41,768 bases of DNA from Candidatus Goldiibacteriota bacterium (lineage in GTDB: Bacteria; Oederibacteriota; PGYV01; DYJU01), in NCBI GenBank assembly GCA_938034975.1, contig CALHNI010000013.1, positions 1 to 41,768 of the forward strand, written 5' to 3'. Shown one piece after another: positions 26,784-34,972 of the stretch (positions within the stretch are counted from its first letter, which is position 1; each line of letters begins with the position of its first letter). The notes below the pieces were generated by a model. It was given only the letters and a program-made list of their open reading frames with translations, searched no databases and was not told the DNA's origin. A program made the position numbers and the translations under genes.

Positions 26784-26909
26784 AAAGCCTCCTTTTATTT
26801 TATTGAAACATAATTATTAATTTATGTCAATTTTATTAAAAATAAATTTTACTCTTTTAGTAGATTTATGATAATATTATAACGCAATATAAATAAAGGA
26901 AAAAAATAT

Positions 26910-27087
26910 CCTGAAAATCGCAAAGAAAAATACGATTTTCATTAGAAAAAAGTAAAAATAAATTTTAAAACAATACTTATTTTTTATTAAAAAACCAGTG
27001 GATAAAAGTAAAGTATTATAATAATAAATAAAAAGGCAAAAAAATTTTTATTTTTCCGTAAAAACGAATTTCCTGATGTTTTTACGG
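26910..27087 (+). repeat. Dispersed hairpin-capped repeat, copy 7
   Basis: The 5' hairpin is CCTGAAAATCGCAAA...TACGATTTTCA (26910-26941). The core GTGGATAAAAGTAAAGTATT is followed by ATAATAATAA. A clear 3' hairpin CCGTAAAAACG...GTTTTTACGG lies at 27056-27087. It ends 23 bp before the GT2 start and fills most of this 327-bp gap. Any promoter for the long downstream operon must lie within or beside it. Confidence 0.85.
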
Positions 27088-27110
27088 TAATAAAAAAGAA
27101 GGAAAACAAT

Positions 27111-27887
27111 ATGGTTTCTATTATAATTCCGGTTCACAACCAGATTGAATATACAAAAATGTGTATAGACAGTATTAGAAAAAACACGCAAAGGAATGAT
27201 TATGAGATCATTATCATAGATAATGCATCTGATGACGGGACATTTGAATTTTTTAAAAATCAAAATATTAAATATATATATAATAATGAAAATAAGGGTG
27301 TAGCAAAAGCATGGAATCAGGGCATTGAAAAGGCAAAAGGAGAATATATTTGTATTATAAACAACGATATTATTGTATGCAAAAACTGGCTTACCGGATT
27401 TTTAATGGTTTATGAATCAATAAAGAATGCAGGTATTTTAAGTCCAGGGACAAAAGAAGGAAAGTTAAATTATGATTTTGAAAGTTATTCTGAAAATTTT
27501 ACAAAAAGAATGAAAAACATAAAAGAAAAAGGATTTACAGGCTGGTGTATGTTTATAAAAAAAGCCAGATTTGAAGAAACCGGATTTTTCAGTGAAGAAT
27601 TTAATATAGGGATTGGCGAAGATACTGATTTTTATTTTAGGTTAAAAGAAAAAGGATATGAAAGTTATATAACAGGTGCTGTTTTTGTCCATCATTTCGG
27701 GAGCAAAACTTTAAATGATATAAAAGCAAAAACAGGGGATAAATTTGAAAAATCAAATATTGAAAAATTAAAAAAAAAGTGGAATATAAAAGAAAATTAT
27801 CTTAAAAGAAAAACTGAAAATTTAAAAAGATTTTTAAAAAATTTTTTAATTAAACTTTTTTTTGGCTATAAATTAATTGAAAAATAA
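27111..27887 (+). CDS. Glycosyltransferase family 2
   Basis: A 258-residue soluble GT-A enzyme transferring a sugar from a nucleotide donor. The N-terminal MVSIIIPVHNQIEYTKMC, the IIDNASDDGTFEF strand (about 36-48), the ICIINNDIIV segment that replaces the DXD metal site, the acceptor-side TGWCMFIKKARFEETGFF and GIGEDTDFYFRLKEKGY are all standard. The C-terminal 50 residues are Lys-rich. It is the first gene of an eleven-gene run, 47 nt before purC. The acceptor is unknown; a surface-glycan role is likely given the other transferases in the window. Confidence 0.88.
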   Translation: MVSIIIPVHNQIEYTKMCIDSIRKNTQRNDYEIIIIDNASDDGTFEFFKNQNIKYIYNNENKGVAKAWNQGIEKAKGEYICIINNDIIVCKNWLTGFLMVYESIKNAGILSPGTKEGKLNYDFESYSENFTKRMKNIKEKGFTGWCMFIKKARFEETGFFSEEFNIGIGEDTDFYFRLKEKGYESYITGAVFVHHFGSKTLNDIKAKTGDKFEKSNIEKLKKKWNIKENYLKRKTENLKRFLKNFLIKLFFGYKLIEK

Positions 27888-27934
27888 AAAAAATGGGTTA
27901 TAATAAAAAAAATTTAATAAAAAAAGGAGAAAAC

Positions 27935-28963
27935 ATGGGTAGTGTAAAAGATTTAAAAATTTTTAAAAATGCAGAACTTTTTAATGAAGGTGAAGGAGAA
28001 TTCATTTTTTCTGACAGATATTCTGTGTTTGACTGGGGAGAAATGCCGGATCATATAGATAATAAGGGAGCATCTTTATGTATGCTATCTGCCTATTTTT
28101 TTAATTTGATTTCAAAAAAAGGCATAAAAACACATTTTTCAGGGCTTGTAGAAAACGGTGTAGTTAAAAGTTATGATGAAACAAAAAATCCAGTGAATGT
28201 AATGCGTGTTAAAATGGTAAGGGTTTTAAAACCAGTATATAATAAGGAAAAAAACACCTATGATTATTCTGAATACAAAGAAGGGATTAAAAATTATTTA
28301 ATACCGCTTGAAATTATTTATAGAAATAAACTGCCTGAAGGTTCAAGCGTTTTTAAAAGATTAAAAACAGGGCAGATAACATATAAAGATTTAGGGCTTG
28401 ATCATGAACCAACCCCTGATGAAGTCTTAAAAAAACCAATATTAGATGTATCTACCAAATTAGAACATTTTGACAGATATCTGTCATGGGATGAAGCGTT
28501 TAAAATATCGGGTCTTACAAAAAAAAGTTTTGAAAAATTAAAGGAATATATTTTAGTTATAAATGATATTATCACAGAAGAATGTAAAAAGGTTAATATA
28601 GAAAATGTGGATGGCAAATTTGAATTTGCAATTGACAAAGATGGCGATTTGATGCTTGTTGATGTTCTTGGAACGCCTGATGAATGCAGGTTTTTATATA
28701 ATGATTTTCATATAAGCAAAGAATTTGCAAGAAGATGGTACAGGAAAACAAAATGGTTTTTAGAAGTTGAAGAAGCAAAGAAAAAATATGGCGATTTATG
28801 GAAAGAAAACGTAAAGGAAAAACCAGAAAAACTACCGGAAGAATTTAAAATACTTTTGGCCCAGATGTATATGGCTGTCACAAATGCAATTACAGGTAAA
28901 AAATTTTTTAATGTGCCTGAATTAAATGATATTATAAAAAATTTGAAAAAGTATGATATGTGA
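27935..28963 (+). CDS. purC: SAICAR synthase PurC
   Basis: PurC joins CAIR and aspartate using ATP in purine biosynthesis. I start it at the ATG at 27935, preceded by AAAGGAGA; an in-frame ATG 42 nt upstream has no such site. The 342-residue protein shows FNEGEGEFIFSDRYSVFDWG, the IPLEIIYRNKLPEGSS stretch (the PLE-V-RN motif), DLGLDHEPTP and EFAIDKDGDLMLVDVLGTPDE. It is longer than the about 240-residue E. coli enzyme, matching the long subclass. It is separated from other pur genes and lies before a methyltransferase. Confidence 0.92.
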   Translation: MGSVKDLKIFKNAELFNEGEGEFIFSDRYSVFDWGEMPDHIDNKGASLCMLSAYFFNLISKKGIKTHFSGLVENGVVKSYDETKNPVNVMRVKMVRVLKPVYNKEKNTYDYSEYKEGIKNYLIPLEIIYRNKLPEGSSVFKRLKTGQITYKDLGLDHEPTPDEVLKKPILDVSTKLEHFDRYLSWDEAFKISGLTKKSFEKLKEYILVINDIITEECKKVNIENVDGKFEFAIDKDGDLMLVDVLGTPDECRFLYNDFHISKEFARRWYRKTKWFLEVEEAKKKYGDLWKENVKEKPEKLPEEFKILLAQMYMAVTNAITGKKFFNVPELNDIIKNLKKYDM

Positions 28964-28969
28964 AATTTG

Positions 28970-29581
28970 ATGAAAGAAAATGAGTTAAGTTATAGAAAAA
29001 GAGTAATAGAAAAAATAAAACCGTATTTTGCAGGTAAAACCTTGCTTGATGCCGGTTGTGGAGATGGTTCAGATTCATATCTTTTAAAGGATTACTTTGA
29101 AAAAATAGAAGCGTTTGATATTCAGGAAAATGAAAAATGGAAAAAATACTCATCCGCTGGAATAAATTTTATTCAGGCAGATGTTGAAAAACTTCCTTAT
29201 TCTGATAATTCATTTGATGTTGTAATTGAAAAAGATATGCTGCATCATACAAAAGACCCGTTTTTTGCAATAAAAGAACTTATCAGGGTTGCCAGAAAAA
29301 GAATTATCCTCATTGAGGCAAACAGATACAATCCGATATTCTTTTTACATTTGACTTTGATGAAAGGACATCAGCATTTTACACAGGAAAAATTCAGGGA
29401 TATTATAAAATCAGCCAATATGAATTTTGAAATTAAAAATTTTTCAGCCAGGGTATGTCCTTTTAATAATAAATTTTTAATTTCTGTTGTAAATTTATTT
29501 TCTGATATTGCTGAATTTTTAAAACCATTTTATTTTTTCATAGAGTATAATCTCGGTATAATATTTAAAAATGGAAAATAA
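28970..29581 (+). CDS. Class I SAM-dependent methyltransferase
   Basis: A 203-residue methyltransferase of the Methyltransf_11 type. Motif I is LLDAGCGDGSDSYLL (about 25-39). Later landmarks are FIQADVEKLPYSDNSFDVVIEKDMLHH (motifs II/III) and the VARKRIILIEA strand. The C-terminal part carries hydrophobic stretches (FLKPFYFFIEYNLGIIF). I prefer the ATG at 28970 to the TTG just before it. It starts 6 nt after purC and overlaps pepP by 11 nt. The substrate is unknown. Confidence 0.85.
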   Translation: MKENELSYRKRVIEKIKPYFAGKTLLDAGCGDGSDSYLLKDYFEKIEAFDIQENEKWKKYSSAGINFIQADVEKLPYSDNSFDVVIEKDMLHHTKDPFFAIKELIRVARKRIILIEANRYNPIFFLHLTLMKGHQHFTQEKFRDIIKSANMNFEIKNFSARVCPFNNKFLISVVNLFSDIAEFLKPFYFFIEYNLGIIFKNGK

Positions 29582-30620
29582 AATTAATAAAATTTCAGAA
29601 ATTTTGGATAAAAGATCAGTTTTTTATGTTTCTAATCCTTCAGATATTTTTTACCTAACTTGTTTTTCTGGAACATTTGCTAAGATATTGATAACAAAAG
29701 AAAAAGTGTATTTCATTACAGATAAAAGATATGAAGGGGAAATAAAAGATTTGCATCTGCCATTTTATTTTGATGTTTTAATTACAAAAGATTTTAAAAA
29801 AGATCTGAAATTGATTATTAAGGGAAAAAATAAAATATTTATGAGTAAAAAAACAGCGCTTAAAGATTATTTAATATTTAAAAATAAAAAAGTAAATTTT
29901 AATGAAAGAATAATGGAATTGCGAATGATAAAAACAAAAGAAGAAATTGAAAATATAAAAAATGCAGTAAAAATAACAGAAAAAGGGATAAAGTATATTG
30001 CGAAATTTTTAAAAAAAGGAATCACAGAAAAAGAAATAGCAATTGAATTTGAATATTTTATTAAAAAAAATGGTGCAGATGGGTTATCATTTGAACCAAT
30101 AATTGCATTTGATAAAAATTCGGCGGTTCCGCATCATAAAACAGGGGCGGAAAAATTAAAAGAAAATTCAATTGTTTTGGTTGATGTGGGAGTTAAATAC
30201 AGGGGCTATTGTTCTGACTTGACAAGAGTTATTTGCTTTAATATAATAAAATCTCGTCTTGGTAGAATAAAAAAATACCATGATATTTTAATAAACACAA
30301 GAGATTTTTGTTTTAAGTTTATGATGCATGGTATTTCATGTTCAAAAACAGATAAAAAAGCCAGAGAATACTTAAAAAAATATAAAATTGATAAGTTATT
30401 TTTACATTCGCTTGGGCATGGTATAGGAGTTGATATTCATGAGCCGCCTTTTTTAAATAAAAATGAAAAAATAAAATTTAAAAAAGGAATGGTTGTAACC
30501 TGTGAACCAGGAGTTTATTTTAAAGAAGATTTTGGTTTAAGAATAGAAGATGATTATTTAATCACAGATAATTTGCCAGAAAAGATTTCAGAAATAGATG
30601 AAAATTTAATTATAATTTAA
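29571..30620 (+). CDS. M24-family aminopeptidase (Xaa-Pro dipeptidase type)
   Basis: A 349-residue metallopeptidase that removes N-terminal residues next to proline. The creatinase-like N-terminal domain (1-115) is followed by the pita-bread catalytic domain. All five metal ligands are present: Asp205 (VDVG), Asp216 (SDLTR), His283 (GHGIG), Glu312 (CEPG) and Glu326 (RIEDD). It overlaps the methyltransferase by 11 nt and lies directly before efp. In Bacillus the homologous yqhT also precedes efp, so this neighbourhood is conserved. Confidence 0.92.
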   Translation: MENKINKISEILDKRSVFYVSNPSDIFYLTCFSGTFAKILITKEKVYFITDKRYEGEIKDLHLPFYFDVLITKDFKKDLKLIIKGKNKIFMSKKTALKDYLIFKNKKVNFNERIMELRMIKTKEEIENIKNAVKITEKGIKYIAKFLKKGITEKEIAIEFEYFIKKNGADGLSFEPIIAFDKNSAVPHHKTGAEKLKENSIVLVDVGVKYRGYCSDLTRVICFNIIKSRLGRIKKYHDILINTRDFCFKFMMHGISCSKTDKKAREYLKKYKIDKLFLHSLGHGIGVDIHEPPFLNKNEKIKFKKGMVVTCEPGVYFKEDFGLRIEDDYLITDNLPEKISEIDENLIII

Positions 30621-30637
30621 AAGGAGGAGTTTTATTT

Positions 30638-31201
30638 ATGATAGCCGCAATTGATTTCAGGCCAGGTGTAACATTTATCATGGATAATATTATTTATGAA
30701 GTTGTTATGTATCAACATGTTCAAAGACCACGTCTTGCTCCACTTGTAAGGGCAAAGATAAGAAACCTAAAAGCAGGAACAGTTATTGAAAGAACATTCA
30801 GCCCTGATGATAAATTTGAAGAAGCAAATATAGAAATGCGAGAACTCCATTTTTCATATAAATCCGGAGAAAATTATGTTTTTGTTGATTCAGAAACATA
30901 CGAGCAATTTGAGTTTGAAGAAGAAAAAATTAAAGATAGTAAACAGTTTTTAAAAGAAGATATGGTAATTAATATGCTGCTTTACAACGGAGAAATTATT
31001 GGGATAAAACTTCCGCCAAAAGTTGATTTAAAAGTTATTCAGGCACCGCCTGGAATAAAAGGTGATTCGGCAGGTGGAGTTACAAAACCAGTAACTTTGG
31101 AGACAGGTGCTGTTGTTGATGTCCCTTTGTTTATTAAAGAAAATGATATAATAAGAATTGACACAAGAACAGGCGAATATGTGGAGAGAGTGCGTGAATA
31201 A
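30638..31201 (+). CDS. efp: Elongation factor P with an atypical tip loop
   Basis: EF-P rescues ribosomes stalled on polyproline. The 187-residue protein has all three domains, including the C-terminal LKVIQAPPGIKGDSAG and the final IRIDTRTGEYVERV. The loop that reaches the peptidyl-transferase centre reads HVQRPRLAPLVR (27-38). Arg32 therefore aligns with the Lys34 that E. coli modifies, and the usual PGKG turn is absent. No EF-P modification gene is visible here. AAAGGAGGAG lies 9 nt before the ATG. It precedes accB and accC, as in many bacteria. Confidence 0.95.
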   Translation: MIAAIDFRPGVTFIMDNIIYEVVMYQHVQRPRLAPLVRAKIRNLKAGTVIERTFSPDDKFEEANIEMRELHFSYKSGENYVFVDSETYEQFEFEEEKIKDSKQFLKEDMVINMLLYNGEIIGIKLPPKVDLKVIQAPPGIKGDSAGGVTKPVTLETGAVVDVPLFIKENDIIRIDTRTGEYVERVRE

Positions 31202-31228
31202 AAATTTTAATTCAAGGTGGTGATAATA

Positions 31229-31720
31229 ATGGGGAGAAAAGAAAAAGGGAAAAGTAAAAGTAAATCACAGAAAATTGATCTGGAATTTGTAAAACAGGCA
31301 ATTAAACTAATGGAGGAAAACGGACTTACAGAGTTTATTTATGAAGTAAAAGATATAAAGATTGGCCTTAAAAAGGCAGTTGCATCATCTTTTGTCCAGC
31401 CACAGATTGTAAATGTGCCTGAACAGGTGGTTACAACTGCTAAAGCAGTATCTGAAAGTAAAAAACCGGAAAATGAAAATCTTTTTACAGTAAAATCGCC
31501 TATGGTTGGCACTTTTTACAGGGCGTCTTCGCCTGATTCGCCGCCTTTTGTAAATATTGGTGATGTTGTAGAACCTGGCAAAACTTTATGCATAATTGAA
31601 GCAATGAAAATAATGAATGAAATTAAATCAGAAGTAAAAGGTGTGGTAAAAGAAATACTTGTGGAAAATGCCCAGGCAGTTGAATTTAATCAGCCGATAA
31701 TTATAATTGAAAAAAAATAA
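31229..31720 (+). CDS. accB: Biotin carboxyl carrier protein of acetyl-CoA carboxylase
   Basis: AccB carries biotin for the first committed step of fatty acid synthesis. I place the start at the ATG at 31229, preceded by AAGGTGGTGA; an upstream GTG would fall inside that site. In the 163-residue product an N-terminal helix region and a flexible linker are followed by the biotinyl domain. This has VKSPMVGTFYRASSPDSPPF and the biotinylation motif EAMKIMNEI (Lys127). It ends 23 nt before accC. Confidence 0.95.
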   Translation: MGRKEKGKSKSKSQKIDLEFVKQAIKLMEENGLTEFIYEVKDIKIGLKKAVASSFVQPQIVNVPEQVVTTAKAVSESKKPENENLFTVKSPMVGTFYRASSPDSPPFVNIGDVVEPGKTLCIIEAMKIMNEIKSEVKGVVKEILVENAQAVEFNQPIIIIEKK

Positions 31721-31743
31721 AATTCATAAAAGGGAAATAAAAT

Positions 31744-33087
31744 ATGTTTAAGAGAATTTTGGTTGCCAACAGGGGTGAAATTGCATTAAGGGTTATAAGA
31801 GCTTGTAAAGAACTTGGCATAGAAACTGTTGCTGTTTTTTCAGAAGCAGATGAGGGTTCATTACATGTGAGATATGCAGATCATTCTATATGCATAGGTC
31901 CTGCTGCTCCAAAGGATAGTTATTTAAACATACCTGCCATAATTTCAGCAGCAGAAGTTACAGATTCAGAAGCAATTCACCCTGGTTATGGGTTTTTGGC
32001 AGAAAATGCACATTTTGCAGAAATATGCGAACAATGTAATATTAAATTCATAGGTCCTTCACCATATTCAATAAAAATGATGGGTGATAAAGCAAAAGCA
32101 ATTGAGACAGCAATATCGCGGGGTGTTCCAACTGTTCCGGGAAGTAAAAGAATACTAAAAGATGAAAACGATGCAGTAGAATTTGCAAAAAAAATAGGAT
32201 ATCCTGTAATATTAAAAGCCACAGCAGGTGGTGGCGGTCGTGGAATGAGAATCGCTCATACTGAACTTTCTTTGAGAAATTCTTTTAAAACAGCAAGACA
32301 GGAAGCCCAAACAGCATTTGGAGATCCTTCGCTTTATCTTGAAAAATATATAGAAGAGCCAAGGCATATTGAAATACAGATAATGGCAGATTCATACGGG
32401 AATTATGTTGCTTTGGGAGAAAGAGATTGCACTATACAGAGACGGCATCAGAAACTTTTGGAAGAATCACCTTCTCCTATGTTAAATGAAAAGTTAAGAC
32501 ATGAGATGTGTTCTATGGCAATAAGAGTTGCAAAAGCAGTAAAATATGAAGGAGCAGGAACAATAGAGTTTATAATGGATAAAGATAAAAATTATTATTT
32601 CATGGAAATGAATACAAGAATTCAGGTAGAGCATCCTGTAACAGAAGAAGTCACCGGGTTTGACCTTATAAAAGAACAGTTATTTGTTGCAGCTGGTGAA
32701 AAACTGTCAATACCTGTGAACAAAGATATAAAGTTACGTGGTCATGCAATAGAATGCAGGATAAATGCAGAAGACCCTGATAATAATTTTATTCCATCAC
32801 CAGGACTTATAACTGAATATAATGTTCCTGGTGGGCATGGGATAAGAGTTGATACGCATGTTTATAAAGGTTATAAAATACCACCATATTATGACTCAAT
32901 GGTTGCCAAAATAATTGCCCATGGCAAAGACCGGGAAGAAGCAATAAATAAAATGAAAAGAGCGCTTGATGAATTTGTTATAGAAGGTATAAAGACAACC
33001 ATACCTTTGCATAAAAAAATACTTGATAATGAGAATTTTTTAAATAATAATTATTCTACGAGTTTTATTGAAAAAATGGAAAAATAA
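31744..33087 (+). CDS. accC: Biotin carboxylase of acetyl-CoA carboxylase
   Basis: AccC carboxylates the biotin on AccB using ATP and bicarbonate. At 447 residues it matches the E. coli protein (449). It starts with [19 protein letters not shown], has the glycine-rich ATP loop [14 protein letters not shown], and the catalytic [18 protein letters not shown]. The C-terminal domain is complete. accA and accD are not in the window. It is followed 14 nt later by the asp23-family gene. Confidence 0.96.
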   Translation: MFKRILVANRGEIALRVIRACKELGIETVAVFSEADEGSLHVRYADHSICIGPAAPKDSYLNIPAIISAAEVTDSEAIHPGYGFLAENAHFAEICEQCNIKFIGPSPYSIKMMGDKAKAIETAISRGVPTVPGSKRILKDENDAVEFAKKIGYPVILKATAGGGGRGMRIAHTELSLRNSFKTARQEAQTAFGDPSLYLEKYIEEPRHIEIQIMADSYGNYVALGERDCTIQRRHQKLLEESPSPMLNEKLRHEMCSMAIRVAKAVKYEGAGTIEFIMDKDKNYYFMEMNTRIQVEHPVTEEVTGFDLIKEQLFVAAGEKLSIPVNKDIKLRGHAIECRINAEDPDNNFIPSPGLITEYNVPGGHGIRVDTHVYKGYKIPPYYDSMVAKIIAHGKDREEAINKMKRALDEFVIEGIKTTIPLHKKILDNENFLNNNYSTSFIEKMEK

Positions 33088-33101
33088 TTAAGAGGTGTAA
33101 A

Positions 33102-33449
33102 ATGCCTGATGAAAAAACCGATATAGGGAATATAAAAATATCAGATGAAGCAATTGCATCAATTGCTTCTATTGCTGCAAAAACAGTAGAGGGTGTTTTG
33201 GACATGGATGGTGGTCCTGTAACGAGTTTTGCAGAAACCCTTGGGGTTAAAAATGCAACCAAAGGCATAAAAGTAGACATAAACAAAGAAAATGTTTCAA
33301 TTGAAATTAATCTCATTGTTGCTTTTGGCAAAGATATATCAGAAATCGCATCCCATGTTCAGGAAAAAATAAAAGAAGCAATAGAAAATATGACAGGACT
33401 TAATGTTGAAAAAATAAATGTGAACATAAACAGAGTAAAGTTGCCATAA
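33102..33449 (+). CDS. Asp23/Gls24 family protein
   Basis: A 115-residue protein of the Asp23 (DUF322) family, cytosolic proteins that in Firmicutes are tied to the membrane through AmaP and affect envelope stress. The family pattern is visible in ISDEAIASIASIAAKTVEGV (8-27) and the beta strands GIKVDINKENVSIEINLIVAFG, then IASHVQEKIKEAIENMTGL and VNVNINRV. AAGAGGTG precedes the ATG. In Bacillus the corresponding yqhY also follows accC. Here it leads a cassette with AmaP-like and DUF2273 genes. Confidence 0.9.
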   Translation: MPDEKTDIGNIKISDEAIASIASIAAKTVEGVLDMDGGPVTSFAETLGVKNATKGIKVDINKENVSIEINLIVAFGKDISEIASHVQEKIKEAIENMTGLNVEKINVNINRVKLP

Positions 33450-33470
33450 AAATTTTAAAGGAGGAAAAAA

Positions 33471-34031
33471 ATGCGTATTTTTAATACAATAATAATTATA
33501 ATCAATACACTTTTATTCCTTTTAGCAGGAGCCATAGGAATCTGTCTTTTTTTCTGTCCAAATTTGGTAGGACAGATAGGTAGCGAAATAAAAAAATTTG
33601 TAGAAAGTTCATACATAGCAGTAAGGATAACAATATTAATTTTTAGTTTATTTTTGATATTGACCGCAATGATGACAATAATCGGTAATATTGAAAAAAG
33701 GAGAATAGAGCGAAAGGTGGTGCTTGAATCGCCAATGGGAGATATTATGGTATCTTTATCAGCGATTGAGGATTTTTCAAAAATAGTAAAGAACCAGGTA
33801 GAAGGTGTTAAGGATATAAAAGGCAAAGTTTATTCTAAAAAAAACGGATTAAAGGTTATTGCAAAGGTTACGCTTTTTTCAGACAGGGCAGTATCTGATG
33901 TGACTCAGGAGATTCAGGAAGCAATAATAAAATATATACAATATACACTTGGCATTACAGCAGAAATAAAGCCTACGGTTATTGTAAGCAAAGTTGTTTA
34001 CAAAGAAGAAAAAGGTGAAGAAAATGAATGA
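33471..34031 (+). CDS. AmaP-like alkaline-shock membrane anchor protein
   Basis: A 186-residue membrane protein with two N-terminal transmembrane helices (about 5-30 and 50-68). A cytosolic domain follows, resembling Asp23 itself: GDIMVSLSAIEDFSKIVKNQVEGVKDIKGKV, then LKVIAKVTLFSDRAVSDV and VTQEIQEAIIKYIQYTLGI. This is the layout of AmaP, which holds Asp23 at the membrane in Staphylococcus. AAAGGAGG precedes the ATG. It lies 21 nt after the Asp23-family gene and overlaps the DUF2273 gene by 8 nt. Confidence 0.87.
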   Translation: MRIFNTIIIIINTLLFLLAGAIGICLFFCPNLVGQIGSEIKKFVESSYIAVRITILIFSLFLILTAMMTIIGNIEKRRIERKVVLESPMGDIMVSLSAIEDFSKIVKNQVEGVKDIKGKVYSKKNGLKVIAKVTLFSDRAVSDVTQEIQEAIIKYIQYTLGITAEIKPTVIVSKVVYKEEKGEENE

Positions 34032-34254
34032 AATTTTAAGATTCATATTTTTAAATATAGGGAAAGTTGTTGGAGTAATACTTGGATTACTTATTGCATT
34101 TTTTCTTTTGGTATTTGGATTGCTTAAAACACTTTTTATAGCAGCATTTATTATTCTTGGTTTTATTCTTGGAAAATGGCATGATGAAGGTATTTCATTA
34201 AAAAAATTAGTGAGAGAATTTTTAAATGCCCTGAAAATAGAAAAATGGCAATAA
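34024..34254 (+). CDS. DUF2273 small membrane protein
   Basis: A 76-residue protein with two hydrophobic helices, starting from the ATG at 34024 after AAAGGTGAAG; a longer in-frame start lies within amaP. The pattern IGKVVGVILGLLIAFFLLVFGLLKTLFIAAFIILGFILGKWHDEG is that of DUF2273, usually encoded beside asp23 and amaP. It overlaps amaP by 8 nt and thiD2 by 10 nt. The function is unknown, but the genomic partnership suggests one complex with AmaP and Asp23. Confidence 0.87.
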   Translation: MNEILRFIFLNIGKVVGVILGLLIAFFLLVFGLLKTLFIAAFIILGFILGKWHDEGISLKKLVREFLNALKIEKWQ

Positions 34255-34664
34255 AATTTGAAAAAGTTTTTTTCAGGATATTAGATGCCAATGCCAACAG
34301 ATTAAAAGAAGGTTTAAGGGTTATAGAAGATATAGCAAGGTTTATTAAAGAAAGTAAAAAGTTAACAGGGGAAATAAAAAAAGCAAGGCATGATGTTACA
34401 TTTTATATAAGTCAACTTTCACCGGATTATAAAAAGCAACTCAAATCAAGGGAAAGTAAAAATGATATTGGAAGAAAAACATATTCAAAAAGTGAATATG
34501 AAAGAAAAGATTTACAGGAAATTTTAATATCCAATTTTAAAAGAGTTCAGGAATCTTTGCGTGTATTAGAAGAAATTTCAAAAATAAAAAATACAAAAGT
34601 TGCAAAAAGTTTTAAAAATTTAAGGTTTAAAATATACGATCTGGAAAAAAAATTTATTATATAG
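34245..34664 (+). CDS. thiD2: ThiD2-type HMP-phosphate kinase
   Basis: A 139-residue helical protein matching the ThiD2 domain, a phosphomethylpyrimidine kinase unrelated to ThiD that is sometimes fused to ThiE. The characteristic pattern is RILDANANRLKEGLRVIEDI (11-30), then KKARHDV, SRESKNDIGRKTYSKSEYER, and a second similar helix NFKRVQESLRVLEEISKI. It ends with LRFKIYDLEKKF. It would convert HMP-P to HMP-PP, the step between ThiC and ThiE, and lies 309 bp upstream of thiC. It is the last gene of the efp-acc run and overlaps DUF2273 by 10 nt. No classical ThiD is visible. Confidence 0.85.
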   Translation: MAIKFEKVFFRILDANANRLKEGLRVIEDIARFIKESKKLTGEIKKARHDVTFYISQLSPDYKKQLKSRESKNDIGRKTYSKSEYERKDLQEILISNFKRVQESLRVLEEISKIKNTKVAKSFKNLRFKIYDLEKKFII

Positions 34665-34699
34665 CCTTAAAAAATAAAATAAATATTTTTTTACACCTT

Positions 34700-34904
34700 C
34701 TGTAAAAGCGCGTTAAAACAAGCGTTTTTACGGAAAAACAAAATTTTTTTATTATTTTTATAATACATTTCTTTTATTCTCTCATTTTTTAATTTAAAAT
34801 ATAGATCAAGTTTTTGTTAAACATTTTATTTATTTTTTTAAATAATATATTATTTTTGTGTTTTTTTCTTCTGAAAATCGCAATTTTATATTATGATTTT
34901 CAGG
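34700..34904 (-). repeat. Dispersed hairpin-capped repeat, copy 8 (inverted)
   Basis: A full-length copy of about 205 bp on the minus strand. The 5' hairpin (34904-34871) has a near-perfect CCTGAAAATC...GATTTTCAG stem. The core reads ATGAGAGAATAAAAGAAATG followed by TATTATAAAAATAA. The 3' hairpin CCGTAAAAACGC...GCGCTTTTACAG is at 34733-34700. It fills the 308-bp gap between thiD2 and thiC and may separate their transcripts. Confidence 0.85.
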
Positions 34905-34917
34905 ATGTTTTTACGGG

Positions 34918-34946
34918 TTGAAATCCTGCTTAAAAAAAAGTATAAT
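34918..34946 (+). promoter_or_regulatory. Promoter of thiC
   Basis: TTGAAA (34918-34923), 17-bp spacer, TATAAT (34941-34946). With a start near 34953 and the ATG at 34973 the leader is about 20 nt, holding only GAGGAG (34961-34966). There is no space for a TPP riboswitch. Confidence 0.75.
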
Positions 34947-34972
34947 GTTTAAAAATGTGCGAGGAGAAAAAA

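Noticed and set aside
34665-34917. Possible TPP riboswitch before thiC
   Set aside because: The structured DNA here is an inverted copy of the dispersed repeat, and the thiC promoter lies downstream of it.
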